Shown one piece after another: positions 1 through 10,665 of a stretch of DNA of 64,000 bases (positions are counted from its first letter, which is position 1; every line of letters begins with the position of its first letter). The stretch is from Serratia proteamaculans (GTDB taxonomy: Bacteria; Pseudomonadota; Gammaproteobacteria; Enterobacterales; Enterobacteriaceae): NCBI RefSeq assembly GCF_008830365.1, contig NZ_WBKI01000004.1:1-64000 (forward strand). The letters are read 5' to 3'. The notes beneath the pieces are model-generated. The model was not told the DNA's origin. It worked only from the letters and a program-made list of their open reading frames with translations, and did not search any database. The translations under genes were made by a program, and so were the position numbers.

Positions 1-4
1 AATT

Positions 5-124
5 TGCCTGGCGGCCATAGCGCGGTGGTCCCACCTGATCCCATGCCGAACTCAGAAGTGAAACGCCGTAGCGCCGATGGTAGTGTGGGGTCTCCCCATG
101 CGAGAGTAGGACACTGCCAGGCAT
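5..124 (+). rRNA. rrf: 5S ribosomal RNA, first copy
   Basis: This 120-nt sequence matches enterobacterial 5S rRNA throughout, including the conserved central segment around ccgaactcagaagtgaaac. Its ends, tgcctggc and gccaggca, pair to form helix I. It is followed 11 nt later by tRNA-Thr and a second 5S gene, the distal arrangement of E. coli rrnD (rrfD-thrV-rrfF). The 16S and 23S genes would lie upstream, outside the window. Confidence 0.97.
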
Positions 125-135
125 CAAATTAGTGT

Positions 136-211
136 GCTGATATGGCTCAGTTGGTAGAGCGCACCCTTGGTAAGGGTGAGGTCCCCAGTTCGACTCTGGG
201 TATCAGCACCA
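136..211 (+). tRNA. thrV: tRNA-Thr (anticodon GGT)
   Basis: The 76-nt cloverleaf has acceptor ends gctgata and tatcagc, a D-arm with ggctcagttggtagagc, an anticodon arm with loop ttggtaa (anticodon GGT, reading ACC/ACU), a T-arm with gttcgactc, and an encoded CCA end. It lies between two 5S genes, as thrV does in the E. coli rrnD operon, so it should be processed from the rRNA precursor. Confidence 0.97.
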
Positions 212-259
212 CTTTATTAAAGTGGGTTTAGAAGTTCGGCGAAAAGAATTAAAAGAATT

Positions 260-379
260 TGCTTGGCGGCAATAGCGCGGTGGTCCCACCTGACCCCATG
301 CCGAACTCAGAAGTGAAACGCCGTAGCGCCGATGGTAGTGTGGGGTCTCCCCATGCGAGAGTAGGACACTGCCAAGCAT
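260..379 (+). rRNA. rrf: 5S ribosomal RNA, second copy
   Basis: A second 120-nt 5S rRNA, nearly identical to the copy at 5-124. Helix I differs by a compensatory pair: tgcttggc pairs with gccaagca, where the first copy has tgcctggc and gccaggca. Two further single-base differences are visible near the 5' part (ggcaatagc against ggccatagc, and cctgacccc against cctgatccc). It is the last gene of the rRNA operon and is followed directly by a strong terminator. Confidence 0.97.
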
Positions 380-392
380 CAATTAAGCCAAG

Positions 393-418
393 AGGCCATC
401 CGAAAGGATGGCCTTTTT
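393..418 (+). terminator. rRNA operon terminator
   Basis: A 9-bp stem (aggccatcc/ggatggcct) with a GAAA tetraloop is followed by a run of T. It lies 13 nt after the second 5S gene and is a textbook Rho-independent terminator for the rRNA operon. Confidence 0.92.
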
Positions 419-494
419 GCTTTGCGTCTTCAAAAAACGCATGAATTCGACCTATACCAGCGCAATGAAACATTTTCACCTTCCTGTAGAACAC

Positions 495-523
495 TCGACA
501 TTGTGCCCAAAAAACGCTATCTT
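495..523 (+). promoter_or_regulatory. metA sigma-70 promoter
   Basis: A -35-like TCGACA (495-500) and a -10-like TATCTT (518-523) are separated by 17 nt. Transcription would start near 530, just before the three MetJ boxes and about 40 nt before the metA start codon. Confidence 0.6.
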
Positions 524-532
524 CGGGCATCT

Positions 533-556
533 AGAAGTCTAAACGTTTAAATGGAT
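533..556 (+). promoter_or_regulatory. MetJ operator: three tandem met boxes before metA
   Basis: Three abutting 8-mers, agaagtct, aaacgttt and aaatggat, resemble the MetJ consensus AGACGTCT. MetJ with S-adenosylmethionine binds such tandem 8-bp boxes cooperatively. The position, at the transcription start of metA, matches the E. coli metA operator. No metJ gene is in the window. Confidence 0.8.
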
Positions 557-572
557 GTGTGAGGGTTAAGCA

Positions 573-1502
573 ATGCCGATTCGTGTTCCTGATGAGTTAC
601 CTGCAGTAAGTTTCTTGCGCAATGAGAATGTCTTTGTGATGACATCCTCTCGGGCAAAAACACAGGAAATCAGGCCGTTGAAAGTGCTGATCCTCAACCT
701 GATGCCAAAAAAGATCGAGACGGAAAACCAATTTTTACGTCTGCTTTCCAACTCTTCGCTGCAAATTGATATCCAGCTGCTGCGTATCGATAGCCGTGAG
801 TCGAAGAACACGCCGGCGGAGCATCTGAACAACTTCTACTGTGATTTTGAAGACATTCAGGATGAGAACTTTGATGGCTTGATTGTCACCGGGGCACCGT
901 TAGGGCTGGTTGATTTCTGCGACGTTGCCTACTGGCCACAGATTGAACGGGTGATTGATTGGGCCAAGAACCACGTCACCTCCACGTTGTTTGTGTGTTG
1001 GGCGGTACAGGCTGCATTGAACATTCTGTACGGCATCCCGAAGATGACCCGTGAAGTGAAACTGTCGGGTGTTTATCAGCATCAAACACTGCAACAGCAC
1101 GCGTTGCTGACCCGCGGTTTTGATGAGACCTTCCTGGCTCCCCATTCACGCTATGCGGACTTCCCCACGGAGATCATCCGCCAGTACACGGATCTGGATA
1201 TCTTGGCCGAATCAGAGCAGACCGGGGCCTATTTGTTCGCCAGTAAAGACAAGCGCCTGGCGTTTGTTACCGGGCACCCGGAGTATGACGCGCTGACGTT
1301 GGCGGGCGAGTATTGTCGCGATAACGAGGCTGGGCTTAATCCTGTAGTACCCTTGAATTACTTCCCCGATGATAACCCCGAACTCACACCAAAAGCCTCC
1401 TGGCGTAGCCATGGTCATCTGTTGTTTGCCAACTGGCTCAACTACTATGTTTACCAAATCACGCCATACGATCTGCGTCATATGAACCCAACTCTCGAGT
1501 AA
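573..1502 (+). CDS. metA: Homoserine O-succinyltransferase
   Basis: MetA transfers succinyl from succinyl-CoA to L-homoserine, the first committed step of methionine synthesis in the cytoplasm. The 309 residues match the E. coli length. The acyl-accepting Cys142 lies in a CWAVQAALN motif, and the catalytic His235 and Glu237 lie in GHPEYD, exactly where the family has them. The ATG is preceded by gaggg 8 nt upstream. It is transcribed from its own promoter through three MetJ boxes. A GC-rich hairpin at 1517-1541 follows the stop codon. metA next to aceB is the ancestral enterobacterial order. Nothing suggests damage. Confidence 0.97.
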   Translation: MPIRVPDELPAVSFLRNENVFVMTSSRAKTQEIRPLKVLILNLMPKKIETENQFLRLLSNSSLQIDIQLLRIDSRESKNTPAEHLNNFYCDFEDIQDENFDGLIVTGAPLGLVDFCDVAYWPQIERVIDWAKNHVTSTLFVCWAVQAALNILYGIPKMTREVKLSGVYQHQTLQQHALLTRGFDETFLAPHSRYADFPTEIIRQYTDLDILAESEQTGAYLFASKDKRLAFVTGHPEYDALTLAGEYCRDNEAGLNPVVPLNYFPDDNPELTPKASWRSHGHLLFANWLNYYVYQITPYDLRHMNPTLE

Positions 1503-1516
1503 CCTTTTTGCCCCAA

Positions 1517-1541
1517 TCGGCGGCTGAATCGAGGCCGCCGA
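1517..1541 (+). terminator. metA downstream hairpin, possible terminator
   Basis: An 8-bp stem (tcggcggc/gccgccga) with a 9-nt loop lies 14 nt after metA. It lacks a following T run, so it is a weak intrinsic terminator at best. Confidence 0.45.
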
Positions 1542-1720
1542 CGTCACTTACCCCTCATCTGCATCCCTTCTTTTCTTCTCTATTCTAGTAAAAGTCATTT
1601 CCTAACAATCACTTAAATTAATTCTTGGCAGTTTATGGAACCGGTTTCCTTACTGGTGCTTATTGTTATTTATATTAACTAATTGATAATGAAAGGTTAA
1701 TAAAATATTTTATATTAAAA

Positions 1721-1740
1721 TGGAAATCGTTTTTGATTTT
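1721..1740 (+). promoter_or_regulatory. IclR box of the aceBAK operon
   Basis: The sequence tggaaatcgtttttgatttt closely matches the E. coli aceB IclR operator, which contains TGGAAAT followed by GTTTTTGATTTT. IclR represses aceBAK, and glyoxylate and pyruvate modulate the binding. The iclR gene is in this window at 11445-12275. Confidence 0.8.
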
Positions 1741-1889
1741 TATTTTTAGTTGGGTATTCTTAGATCCAGCGAGAAGAGATCTGACCAGTTAAGGATCGTT
1801 TTATCGGCCCTGATCCACACTGATTTTTGATGAAGATGCGCCGGGCTGGCTAGCGGCAGCGGTGCGCAACGATGGGAAGGAGCAAGACA

Positions 1890-3488
1890 ATGACGCAACT
1901 GATAGTAGGCACGGAGTTAACGTTTACGCAGGATTTCACCGCTGCTGAACGACAGGTGTTGACGGATGACGCGGTCGAATTCCTGGCGGAACTGGTGAGT
2001 AAGTTTACTCCGCAGCGCAACAAACTGTTGGCTGCGCGCGCCTGCTGGCAGCAGAGGATCGATCAAGGCGATCTTCCAAACTTCATTTCGGAAACTGCTT
2101 CCATTCGTAATGGTGAGTGGTCTGTCCGCGGCATACCTGAGGATTTGCGCGACCGCCGGGTGGAAATCACCGGTCCGGTTGAACGCAAGATGGTGATCAA
2201 CGCCCTGAACGCCAATGTGAAGGTGTTTATGGCGGACTTCGAAGATTCACTGGCGCCGAGCTGGGACAAAGTGATCGATGGCCAAATCAACCTGCATGAT
2301 GCGGTGAACGGCACCATCTCTTACACCAATGAAGCCGGCAAGATTTATCAGTTGAAGCCGAACCCGGCGGTATTAATTGCTCGCGTACGCGGCCTGCATT
2401 TGCCGGAAAAGCACGTGCAATGGCAGGGGGAAGCGATCCCGGGCGGCCTGTTTGATTTCGCACTGTATTTCTTCCACAACTATCGTCAACTGTTGGCCAA
2501 AGGCAGCGGCCCTTATTTCTACCTGCCGAAAACCCAGTCCTGGGAGGAGGCCGCCTGGTGGAGCGAAGTCTTCAGCTTTGCCGAAGATCGTTTCTCCCTG
2601 CCACGTGGCACCATCAAAGCCACGGTGCTGATCGAAACGCTGCCGGCGGCATTCCAGATGGACGAGATCCTCTACCACTTGCGCGATCACATCGTCGGTT
2701 TGAACTGCGGCCGTTGGGATTACATCTTCAGCTATATCAAGACGCTGAAAAATCATGCTGACCGAGTATTGCCGGATCGTCAGTCGGTCACCATGGACAA
2801 GTCATTCCTTAGCGCCTACTCCCGCTTGCTGATCAAGACCTGTCATAAGCGCGGTGCCTTTGCCATGGGCGGTATGGCGGCATTTATCCCGAGCAAAGAC
2901 GCGGAGAAAAATGCCTGGGTGCTGAACAAGGTCCGGGCGGATAAAGAGCTGGAAGCCAATAACGGCCACGACGGTACCTGGGTGGCACATCCAGGCCTGG
3001 CGGATACCGTCATGGAAGTGTTCAGCCAGGTACTCGGTGAGCGCCGCAACCAACTGGAAGTGCTGCGTGAAAACGACGCGCCAATCAGTGCTGCGCAGCT
3101 GCTGGAACCTTGTGACGGTGAACGTACCGAAGCCGGCATGCGTGCCAATATCCGCGTGGCGGTGCAATACATCGAGGCCTGGATCTCCGGCAATGGTTGT
3201 GTACCGATTTACGGCCTGATGGAAGATGCGGCGACGGCAGAGATTTCCCGAACCTCTATCTGGCAGTGGATCCACCACGAAAAGAGTCTGAGCGATGGCC
3301 AACTGGTCACCAAGGCACTGTTCCGCCAGATGCTGAAAGAAGAAATGTTGGTGGTACGTGAAGAGTTGGGTGAGGCGCGCTTTAACGCTGGCCGGTTCGA
3401 AGAAGCCGCGCGCCTGATGGAACGTATCACTACGCAAGACGAATTAATCGATTTCCTGACTTTACCTGGCTATGAGCTGCTGGCCTGA
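1890..3488 (+). CDS. aceB: Malate synthase A
   Basis: AceB condenses glyoxylate with acetyl-CoA to malate, the second step of the glyoxylate shunt. The start is placed at ATG 1890, seven nt after gggaaggag; this gives 532 residues, against 533 in E. coli, whereas an in-frame start six codons upstream would leave no ribosome-binding site. The malate synthase signature [16 protein letters not shown] is at residues 265-280, and the conserved CDGERTE and [11 protein letters not shown] segments are in the C-terminal third. It is the first gene of aceBAK; the aceA start codon follows 48 nt after its stop. IclR control is inferred from the box at 1721-1740. Confidence 0.96.
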   Translation: MTQLIVGTELTFTQDFTAAERQVLTDDAVEFLAELVSKFTPQRNKLLAARACWQQRIDQGDLPNFISETASIRNGEWSVRGIPEDLRDRRVEITGPVERKMVINALNANVKVFMADFEDSLAPSWDKVIDGQINLHDAVNGTISYTNEAGKIYQLKPNPAVLIARVRGLHLPEKHVQWQGEAIPGGLFDFALYFFHNYRQLLAKGSGPYFYLPKTQSWEEAAWWSEVFSFAEDRFSLPRGTIKATVLIETLPAAFQMDEILYHLRDHIVGLNCGRWDYIFSYIKTLKNHADRVLPDRQSVTMDKSFLSAYSRLLIKTCHKRGAFAMGGMAAFIPSKDAEKNAWVLNKVRADKELEANNGHDGTWVAHPGLADTVMEVFSQVLGERRNQLEVLRENDAPISAAQLLEPCDGERTEAGMRANIRVAVQYIEAWISGNGCVPIYGLMEDAATAEISRTSIWQWIHHEKSLSDGQLVTKALFRQMLKEEMLVVREELGEARFNAGRFEEAARLMERITTQDELIDFLTLPGYELLA

Positions 3489-3535
3489 ACCTGTTCCTGA
3501 CCATTAACCCTACATTATTGAAAAGGATAAAAATT

Positions 3536-4843
3536 ATGTCTACCTCTCGAGCTCAACAGATCCAACAGCTGGAACAGGAATGGAAATCGGCCCGCTGGGA
3601 AGGTGTCACCCGCCCGTACAGTGCGGAAGACGTGATTAATCTGCGCGGTTCGGTTAACCCGGTCTGCACGCTGGCGCAAAACGGTGCCGCTAAGCTGTGG
3701 GAACTGCTGCACGGTAAGTCACGCAAAGGTTATGTCAACAGCCTGGGGGCACTGACCGGCGGTCAGGCGTTGCAGCAGGCCAAGGCTGGTGTCGAGGCGA
3801 TTTACCTGTCCGGCTGGCAGGTGGCGGCCGATGCCAACACCGCGTCTGCGATGTACCCGGACCAGTCACTGTATCCGGTCGATTCCGTACCGGGCGTGGT
3901 TGAGCGCATCAACAATACCTTCCGCCGAGCCGATCAGATCCAGTGGGCCAACAAAATTGAACCGGGCAGCAAAGGTTACACCGACTACTTCCTGCCGATC
4001 GTGGCCGATGCCGAAGCCGGCTTTGGCGGCGTGCTAAATGCCTTCGAACTGATGAAGGCGATGATTGAGGCCGGTGCTGCCGGGGTGCACTTCGAAGACC
4101 AATTGGCGGCGGTGAAAAAATGCGGCCATATGGGCGGCAAAGTGCTGGTGCCAACCCAGGAAGCGATCCAGAAGCTGGTTGCTGCACGTTTGGCGGCCGA
4201 CGTACTCGGTGTGCCGACGCTGGTGATTGCGCGTACCGATGCCGATGCTGCCGATTTGCTGACCTCTGACTGCGATCCTTACGACCGCGAGTTTGTTTCC
4301 GGCGAGCGCACCGCCGAAGGTTTCTTCCGCACTCATGCTGGTGTTGAGCAAGCGATCAGCCGTGGCCTGGCATATTGCCCGTACGCTGACCTGGTGTGGT
4401 GCGAGACTTCCACGCCGGATCTGCAGGCGGCCAAGCGCTTTGCCGATGCGATCCATGCCAAATTCCCGGGCAAACTGCTGGCTTACAATTGCTCGCCGTC
4501 ATTCAACTGGAAAAAGAACCTGGACGATCAGACTATCGCTCGCTTCCAGGAAGAGCTGTCGGCGATGGGCTACAAATACCAGTTCATCACGCTGGCAGGC
4601 ATTCACAGCATGTGGTTCAACATGTTTGACCTGGCGCACGCCTATGCGCAGGGTGAGGGCATGAAGCATTACGTCGAGAAAGTACAGCAGCCGGAGTTCG
4701 ACGCCGTGGCACGCGGTTACACCTTTGCCTCACACCAGCAGGAAGTGGGCACCGGTTACTTCGACAAGGTGACTACCATTATTCAGGGCGGTGCTTCATC
4801 GGTTACTGCGCTGACCGGTTCGACGGAAGAACAGCAGTTCTGA
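3536..4843 (+). CDS. aceA: Isocitrate lyase
   Basis: AceA cleaves isocitrate to glyoxylate and succinate, opening the glyoxylate shunt during growth on acetate. The 435-residue length is one more than E. coli. The active-site KKCGH motif lies at residues 194-198 with Cys196 as catalytic residue. The start is ATG 3536 after aaaagga; an in-frame TTG six codons upstream overlaps that site and is rejected. It is the second gene of the operon and is separated from aceK by a 70-nt gap with a stable hairpin. Confidence 0.97.
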   Translation: MSTSRAQQIQQLEQEWKSARWEGVTRPYSAEDVINLRGSVNPVCTLAQNGAAKLWELLHGKSRKGYVNSLGALTGGQALQQAKAGVEAIYLSGWQVAADANTASAMYPDQSLYPVDSVPGVVERINNTFRRADQIQWANKIEPGSKGYTDYFLPIVADAEAGFGGVLNAFELMKAMIEAGAAGVHFEDQLAAVKKCGHMGGKVLVPTQEAIQKLVAARLAADVLGVPTLVIARTDADAADLLTSDCDPYDREFVSGERTAEGFFRTHAGVEQAISRGLAYCPYADLVWCETSTPDLQAAKRFADAIHAKFPGKLLAYNCSPSFNWKKNLDDQTIARFQEELSAMGYKYQFITLAGIHSMWFNMFDLAHAYAQGEGMKHYVEKVQQPEFDAVARGYTFASHQQEVGTGYFDKVTTIIQGGASSVTALTGSTEEQQF

Positions 4844-4871
4844 GGCGGCAACGCTGACAAGTTGTAACCTG

Positions 4872-4891
4872 GAGCCTGCTTGTGCAGGCTC
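4872..4891 (+). terminator. aceA-aceK intergenic hairpin
   Basis: A perfect 8-bp stem (gagcctgc/gcaggctc) with a ttgt loop is followed by tatttt. Its strength and tail suggest partial termination or 3'-end protection of aceBA mRNA, which would set aceK expression below aceBA. In E. coli repetitive palindromes occupy this same gap and aceK is expressed far below aceBA. Confidence 0.6.
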
Positions 4892-4913
4892 TATTTTCTG
4901 GCGGGAGGTAAGG

Positions 4914-6668
4914 ATGGCGGCAAAACTGGAGCTGTTGATCGCGCAGACGATCCTGCAGGGCTTTGATGCACAGTACGGCCGCTTCCTGGAGGTGACCGCC
5001 GGTGCGCAGCAGCGTTTTGAGCGAGCGGACTGGCCGGCAGTGCAGCAGGCGATGAAAAAGCGTATCCACCTGTATGATCATCACGTCGGCCTGGTAGTCG
5101 AGCAACTGAAGTGCATCACCGGGCAAAAGTATTTTGATGCGGATTTCCCCAGCCGGGTGAAGGCGGTGTATACCGATTTGCTGCCGGAGTACCCGCGCTT
5201 TGAGATCGCCGAAAGCTTCTTCAATTCCGTCTACTGTCGGTTGTTCCGGCACCGCGATCTGACGCCGGAAAAACTGTTCGTTTTCAGTTCCCAGCCGGAA
5301 GGGCGCTTTCGCGACATCCCGCGTCCTCTGTCACGCGATTTCACCGCCAACGGCGACGTCTCGGCGATGCTGTACAACCTGCTGACCGACTTGCCTCTGC
5401 GGTTGCCGTGGGAAAACTTATTGCGTGATATTGATTACATCACCCAGGCGTTGCAGCAAAGCTTCAGTGCGCAGCAGTTGGCAGGAGCGACGTTCCAAAT
5501 CGCCAACGAGCTGTTTTACCGTAACAAAGCGGCCTGGTTGGTAGGTAAGCTGCGAGTGGCAGACCGAGTCTATCCTTTTCTGTTGCCGATCCACCACAGT
5601 GATTCTGGCGCCTTGTTTATTGATACCTGCCTGACCAGCAAGGCCGAGGCCAGCATCGTGTTCGGCTTCGCCCGTTCTTATTTTATGGTTTACGCCCCCC
5701 TGCCGGCGGCGATGGTCGAGTGGCTGCGCGAAATCCTGCCGGGCAAAACCACCGCCGAGCTGTATATGGCGATCGGCTGCCAGAAGCACGGGAAAACAGA
5801 ATGTTACCGCGAGTACCTGACGTTTATGAGCGGTTCGCAGGAGCAGTTCATCATCGCGCCAGGGGTCAAGGGCATGGTGATGCTGGTCTTTACCCTGCCG
5901 TCGTTTGATCGGGTGTTCAAGGTGATCAAAGATGAGTTTGCGCCGCAAAAAGAGGTGACGCAGGCGCAGGTCATGGCGTGCTACCAACTGGTAAAGGAAC
6001 ACGACCGCGTGGGGCGCATGGCGGATACCCAGGAGTACGAAAATTTTGTCGTCGACAAGGCGCGTCTCAGTCCGGAATTATTGGCGGAACTGCAGCGTGA
6101 GGTGCCGGACAAGCTGGAGGATCTGGGCGATCGCATCGCGATCAAGCATCTGTATATGGAACGACGCATGACGCCGCTGAATCTGTATCTGGAGCAGGCT
6201 GATGAACAACAAATGCGTGATGCGATAGAAGAATACGGCAATGCGATCAAGCAACTGGCCGCCGCCAATATTTTCCCCGGCGACATGCTGTTCAAGAACT
6301 TTGGCGTGACCCGGCACGGGCGAGTGGTGTTCTACGATTATGATGAGATTTGCTACATGACCGAGGTCAACTTCCGCGATATTCCGCCGCCGCGCTACCC
6401 GGAAGATGAGTTGGCCAGCGAACCCTGGTACAGCGTGTCACCCAATGATGTGTTTCCGGAGGAGTTCAGGCATTTCTTGTGTGGCGACCGGCGCATCCGA
6501 CAGGTGTTTGAAGAGATGCATCGCGACCTGTTCGAGGCCGATTATTGGCGCGGGTTGCAACAGCGCATCCGCGATGGGCATGTGGAGGACGTGTTTGCTT
6601 ACCGTAAAAAACGTCGTTTCAGCCAGCGCAGTGGGGCGGCGCTGCCTGCGACCTCGGCCACGGCTTAA
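4914..6668 (+). CDS. aceK: Isocitrate dehydrogenase kinase/phosphatase
   Basis: AceK phosphorylates and dephosphorylates isocitrate dehydrogenase, diverting isocitrate to the glyoxylate shunt. The 584 residues (578 in E. coli) keep an N-terminal regulatory domain and a kinase-like domain; the nucleotide-binding APGVKGMV segment is at 315-322 and the conserved lysine of FKVIKD at 335-340. The ATG follows ggagg (4904-4908) by 5 nt. It is the last gene of aceBAK and is convergent with eda, the two stop codons being 30 nt apart. A 6-bp GC stem (gggcgc/gcgccc) in that gap may terminate either gene weakly. Confidence 0.95.
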   Translation: MAAKLELLIAQTILQGFDAQYGRFLEVTAGAQQRFERADWPAVQQAMKKRIHLYDHHVGLVVEQLKCITGQKYFDADFPSRVKAVYTDLLPEYPRFEIAESFFNSVYCRLFRHRDLTPEKLFVFSSQPEGRFRDIPRPLSRDFTANGDVSAMLYNLLTDLPLRLPWENLLRDIDYITQALQQSFSAQQLAGATFQIANELFYRNKAAWLVGKLRVADRVYPFLLPIHHSDSGALFIDTCLTSKAEASIVFGFARSYFMVYAPLPAAMVEWLREILPGKTTAELYMAIGCQKHGKTECYREYLTFMSGSQEQFIIAPGVKGMVMLVFTLPSFDRVFKVIKDEFAPQKEVTQAQVMACYQLVKEHDRVGRMADTQEYENFVVDKARLSPELLAELQREVPDKLEDLGDRIAIKHLYMERRMTPLNLYLEQADEQQMRDAIEEYGNAIKQLAAANIFPGDMLFKNFGVTRHGRVVFYDYDEICYMTEVNFRDIPPPRYPEDELASEPWYSVSPNDVFPEEFRHFLCGDRRIRQVFEEMHRDLFEADYWRGLQQRIRDGHVEDVFAYRKKRRFSQRSGAALPATSATA

Positions 6669-6698
6669 GGGCGCAGTTTATTACCGCGCCCAATACGA

Positions 6699-7340
6699 TT
6701 AAGCTTTCGCACCCGCAACGGCGGCTCGCGCCAATTCGGTGATGCGTGCGTAGTCGCCGCTTTCCAGTGCATCTGCCGGTACCAGCCAGGAGCCGCCGAT
6801 GCACAGCACGCTTTTCAGCGCCAGATAGTCACGGTAATTGTTCGGTGAAATGCCGCCGGTTGGGCAGAAGCGCACCTGTGGGAACGGGCCGCTGATAGCC
6901 TGCAGCGCTTTCACGCCTCCGTTGGCTTCTGCCGGGAAGAATTTAAACTCACGCAGGCCATGATCCATGCCCAGCATCAGTTCCGACACGGTACAGATAC
7001 CGGGAATTAATGGAATTGAACCGGCACTGGCTGCTTCCAGCAGATCGGCGGTCAGGCCCGGACTGATGGCGAACTGGGCACCGGCATCGGTCACTTCCTG
7101 CAACTGCTGCGGGTTAATGACGGTACCGGCGCCGATAATCGCATCTGGCACTTCTTTGGCAATGGCGCGGATCGCGTCCATCGCGCAGGCGGTGCGCAGG
7201 GTGACTTCCAATACCCGCACGCCTCCGGCTACCAGGGCTTTCGCTAAGGGTACCGCGTGTTCCAGCTTGTTGATGACGATCACCGGGACTACCGGTCCGG
7301 CCATCAGGATATGTTCTGCGCTTGTCTTCCAATTTTTCAT
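6699..7340 (-). CDS. eda: KHG/KDPG aldolase
   Basis: Eda cleaves 2-keto-3-deoxy-6-phosphogluconate to pyruvate and glyceraldehyde 3-phosphate, the last step of the Entner-Doudoroff pathway. The 213-residue product equals the E. coli length. Schiff-base Lys133 (in [12 protein letters not shown]) and Glu45 (in LEVTLR) are both present. The start at 7340 follows ggag; a longer in-frame start has no homologous N-terminus. It follows edd by 56 nt on the same strand. In E. coli edd-eda lies next to zwf; here it lies between aceK and iclR. Confidence 0.96.
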   Translation of the reverse strand: MKNWKTSAEHILMAGPVVPVIVINKLEHAVPLAKALVAGGVRVLEVTLRTACAMDAIRAIAKEVPDAIIGAGTVINPQQLQEVTDAGAQFAISPGLTADLLEAASAGSIPLIPGICTVSELMLGMDHGLREFKFFPAEANGGVKALQAISGPFPQVRFCPTGGISPNNYRDYLALKSVLCIGGSWLVPADALESGDYARITELARAAVAGAKA

Positions 7341-7396
7341 CAATGGTTTTCTCCAGTTATGGCCGTCGCCGTCGGGCTGCACGGTCATGCTATCGG

Positions 7397-9211
7397 TTAA
7401 AATTTAATACAGCAGGCGCCCTGTTCGGCCCCGGAAAGCTGGCTGCGCAAGGCACCGAACAGTTCGCGACCACAGCCGATATGTTCTGCGCTCAGGTCGG
7501 GCTGGTAAGGCGCGCGTTGGGCCAACTGCTCGGCATCGACCAATAATGCCAGCTCGCCAGTGCGGCCGTTCACACGGATCAGGTCGCCGTTTAGCACCTT
7601 GGCCAACATGCCGCCGGTGTAGGCTTCCGGGGTCACGTGGATGGCGGAAGGCACCTTGCCGGAAGCACCGGACAGGCGGCCATCGGTCACCAGCGCCACT
7701 TTAAATCCACGGTCCATCAGTACGCCCAGTGGTGGCATCAGTTTGTGCAGTTCGGGCATGCCGTTGGCCTGTGGTCCCTGGAAGCGCACCACCACTACAC
7801 AATCGCGATCCAGCTTGCCGGCTTCAAACGCCGGTACGATGTCATGCTGGCTTTCAAATACCACCGCCGGTGCTTCGATAATCTGGTTGTCCGTCGGTAC
7901 CGCCGAGGTTTTCATTACCGCCCGGCCGAGGTTACCGGCCAACACTTTGGTACCGCCGTGATGCTCGAAAGGCTCATCTACGCTGGCGATCACTTTGGCA
8001 TCGAGCGACGTCTCCGTCCCTTCACGCCAGGCCAGTTGGCCATTGTCCAGCCACGGCTCCTGGGTGTAGCGCGCCAGGCCAAAACCGGCCACGGTATGCA
8101 CGTCTTCGTGCAGAAGACCGTGCTTTAACAGTTCGCGTACCACCAGGGCTACGCCACCAGATGCCTGGAATTGGTTGATGTCCGCCGGGCCGTTCGGGTA
8201 GATACGGCACAACAGCGGCACGGCGTCCGACAGCTCGGAAAAGTCGTCCCAGTTGATAATGATACCGGCGGCGCGAGCCATAGCCACCATATGCATGGTC
8301 AGGTTGGTGGAGCCGCCGGTGGCCAACAGTGCCACGATGCCGTTCACCACCACTTTTTCATCCACCAGTTGGCCGATCGGCAGATAGTTGCCGGCAGTCT
8401 CGGTCAGGCGGGTCACCTGACGGGCGGCGGCGTCGGTCAGCGCATTGCGCAGCGGTGTATCCGGATGCACGAAGGAAGCGCCCGGCAGATGCAGCCCCAT
8501 CACTTCCATCACCATCTGGTTGGTGTTGGCGGTGCCGTAAAAGGTGCAGGTGCCGATGCCGTGATAGGAGGCGGCTTCGGCCTCCAGCAGTGCCAGACGG
8601 TCAGCCTTGCCTTCGGCATACAGTTGGCGTACCCGTACTTTCTCTTTGTTCGGCAAGCCGCTGCTCATCGGGCCGGCGGGCACAAACAGCGACGGCAAGT
8701 GGCCGAAGGACAGGGCCGACATCACCAGGCCCGGGACGATTTTGTCGCAGATGCCGAGGAACAATGCGCCGTCGAACATATTGTGCGACAGGCCGATGGC
8801 GGAGGACATGGCGATCACATCGCGGCTCATCAGCGACAGCTCCATGCCGTCTTGCCCCTGGGTCACACCGTCGCACATGGCCGGTACACCACCGGCCACC
8901 TGACCGACAGCACCCACCGCGTGCAGCGCCTGCTTCAGCCGCTGCGGGTAGTTTTCGTAAGGCTGGTGGGCGGACAACATGTCGTTATAGGCGGTAATGA
9001 TGGCGATATCGCTATGCACCATGTTCTTCAGCGCGTTTTTATCATCCGGTTGGCAGGCAGCGAAGCCGTGCGCCAGGTTGCCGCAGGCCAGTTGTGCACG
9101 ATGTACGGTTTGTGAACGAGCCGCCTCAATGCGTGCCAGATAGGCGGCACGGCTGTGTTTGGAACGGTCGATGATGCGTTGTGTGACACGGGATAGGGTT
9201 GGATTAATCAT
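7397..9211 (-). CDS. edd: Phosphogluconate dehydratase
   Basis: Edd dehydrates 6-phosphogluconate to KDPG, feeding Eda. It belongs to the IlvD/Edd family of iron-sulfur dehydratases. The 604 residues compare with 603 in E. coli. Candidate cluster ligands Cys155 ([10 protein letters not shown]) and Cys222 ([13 protein letters not shown]) match the conserved family cysteines. The ATG follows gaggaagg. It is downstream of gntU on the same strand with a 110-nt gap that can fold into GC-rich stems, so it may have its own promoter or share the gntK transcript. No second GntR operator is seen directly before edd. Confidence 0.96.
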   Translation of the reverse strand: MINPTLSRVTQRIIDRSKHSRAAYLARIEAARSQTVHRAQLACGNLAHGFAACQPDDKNALKNMVHSDIAIITAYNDMLSAHQPYENYPQRLKQALHAVGAVGQVAGGVPAMCDGVTQGQDGMELSLMSRDVIAMSSAIGLSHNMFDGALFLGICDKIVPGLVMSALSFGHLPSLFVPAGPMSSGLPNKEKVRVRQLYAEGKADRLALLEAEAASYHGIGTCTFYGTANTNQMVMEVMGLHLPGASFVHPDTPLRNALTDAAARQVTRLTETAGNYLPIGQLVDEKVVVNGIVALLATGGSTNLTMHMVAMARAAGIIINWDDFSELSDAVPLLCRIYPNGPADINQFQASGGVALVVRELLKHGLLHEDVHTVAGFGLARYTQEPWLDNGQLAWREGTETSLDAKVIASVDEPFEHHGGTKVLAGNLGRAVMKTSAVPTDNQIIEAPAVVFESQHDIVPAFEAGKLDRDCVVVVRFQGPQANGMPELHKLMPPLGVLMDRGFKVALVTDGRLSGASGKVPSAIHVTPEAYTGGMLAKVLNGDLIRVNGRTGELALLVDAEQLAQRAPYQPDLSAEHIGCGRELFGALRSQLSGAEQGACCIKF

Positions 9212-9321
9212 ACCTTCCTCACATGCTATTGTTATAGACGCCGCCTGTGGCGGTGCCCCCGGTGGTGGTTTGCGGCCCTGATGTGCAAAGGTCGGGGGCG
9301 TTGTTATGTCGTTATGGTGTT

Positions 9322-10665
9322 TTAAAACAGGGTGAAAGCGATCATGCCGATGATGCCGCCCACGCTGCCCAGAATGGTTTCCATCACCGTCCAGGTTTTC
9401 AGCGTTTGCAGCTCATTGGCCCCGGTAAATTTACCGAACAGCCAGAAGCCGGCGTCATTAACGTGGCTGAGCACGATAGACCCACCGGCAATACAGATTG
9501 CCAGCGCGGCCAGTTGCCCGCCGCCGAGTCCCAGTTGGCTGGTCACCGGCAGCACCAGGCCGACGGTGGTCAGACAGGCTACGGTGGCGGAGCCCTGGAT
9601 CACCCGCACCATGGCGGACAATACAAAGGCTGCGACGGCTATCGGCAGACCGGTGCCGATCATGGCGTCACCCAGTGCCGGGCCGACGCCGGAATCCACC
9701 AGGATCTGTTTGAATACGCCACCGGCACCGGTCATCAGCAGGATGATCCCGGCGGGCTGGACCGCCGCAGAACAGATGGCCAGCGTTTGCTCGTTGGTCA
9801 TGCCGCGTGGTTTTGCCAGGCCATAAATCACGATTAAACAGGCGACTAAAATGGCGATAAACGGGTGGCCAATAAACTCCAGCCACTGCTGTAACTGCGA
9901 GCCAGGCGTGACCAGGCGGGCACCAATGGTCTTCATGCCGACCAGCACCAGTGGGCAGAGTACCAGCGCCAGGCTAAGGCCAAATGACGGCAGGTTGGCG
10001 GTGTTCAGCGTCGGTTCGTTTTCATCCGCCGGCATCGGCCAGTTCACATAGCGGCTGATAAAGCTGCCGTACAACGGGCCTGCAATCAGCATGCCGAGAA
10101 CCGCGGCGACCAGGCCGATGGCGATCATCCAGCCGAAGTCGGCCTTCATTTGTGACGCCAGCAACATCGGTACCGGCCCCGGTAACAAGAATGAAGCGGC
10201 GGCGGCGACACCGGCAAACAGCGGAATAGCCAGCTTAACGATGTTGCCGTCGGTACGGCGCGCCACGGCAAACACGATGCCGATCAGCAGCACTACGGCC
10301 ACGTCAAAGAACAGCGGGAGGGCACAGATCAAGCCGGCGATACCGAGCGCATAATGGGCCTTGCTCTGGCCGAAACGTTTCAGCAAATGCGCCGCAATTT
10401 GGTCCAGTGCACCGACCTCGTGCAGTATCTTGCCGAACATTGCCCCCAGGGCCACCACGATGGCCAGGAAGCCCAGTGTGTCGCCCATGCCTTTCTGCAT
10501 GGTATCGGCGATGCGGTCCAGCGGCATGCCGGAGAAGATCCCGGCAGCGATAGACACCAGCATTAACGCAACGAAGGCGTGCATACGCGCCTTCATCACC
10601 AGAAACAGCAGTAAGAGAACCGAGCCGACTGCGGTACCGACCAGCGTTACAGTATTCACGCGCAC
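9322..10665 (-). CDS. gntU: Gluconate:H+ symporter, GntU-like
   Basis: This 447-residue inner-membrane protein belongs to the GntP family of gluconate permeases. It has about a dozen hydrophobic segments and family segments such as [12 protein letters not shown] near the N-terminus, [15 protein letters not shown] in the middle and [14 protein letters not shown] near the C-terminus. By eye it resembles E. coli GntU (446 residues, the low-affinity system) more than GntT or GntP. Its start overlaps the end of gntK by 10 nt, so the two are translationally coupled, the E. coli gntKU order. Confidence 0.92.
   Translation of the reverse strand: MRVNTVTLVGTAVGSVLLLLFLVMKARMHAFVALMLVSIAAGIFSGMPLDRIADTMQKGMGDTLGFLAIVVALGAMFGKILHEVGALDQIAAHLLKRFGQSKAHYALGIAGLICALPLFFDVAVVLLIGIVFAVARRTDGNIVKLAIPLFAGVAAAASFLLPGPVPMLLASQMKADFGWMIAIGLVAAVLGMLIAGPLYGSFISRYVNWPMPADENEPTLNTANLPSFGLSLALVLCPLVLVGMKTIGARLVTPGSQLQQWLEFIGHPFIAILVACLIVIYGLAKPRGMTNEQTLAICSAAVQPAGIILLMTGAGGVFKQILVDSGVGPALGDAMIGTGLPIAVAAFVLSAMVRVIQGSATVACLTTVGLVLPVTSQLGLGGGQLAALAICIAGGSIVLSHVNDAGFWLFGKFTGANELQTLKTWTVMETILGSVGGIIGMIAFTLF

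Larger units (their letters stand above)
1503..1889 (+). promoter_or_regulatory. metA-aceB intergenic region, aceBAK promoter
   Basis: This 387-bp gap holds the metA hairpin, then an AT-rich stretch (about 1600-1760) with the IclR box, then the leader and ribosome-binding site of aceB (gggaaggag, 1874-1882). I see no open gene or small RNA in it. The AT-rich part is the expected place for the aceBAK promoter. Confidence 0.6.

Noticed and set aside
5-379. The two 5S genes as a direct-repeat mobile element
   Set aside because: The 5S-tRNA-5S order is the normal distal end of an rrnD-type operon; no transposase or target duplication is present.
6668-6699. Strong bidirectional terminator between aceK and eda
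   Set aside because: Only a 6-bp stem with an 11-nt loop and no T run is present. It is mentioned with aceK but not listed as a terminator.
8171-9115. Long plus-strand open frame (314 codons) opposite edd
   Set aside because: It lies wholly antisense to a complete Edd with all catalytic residues. The translation is histidine/glutamine-rich without domains, as expected for a shadow frame in GC-rich DNA.
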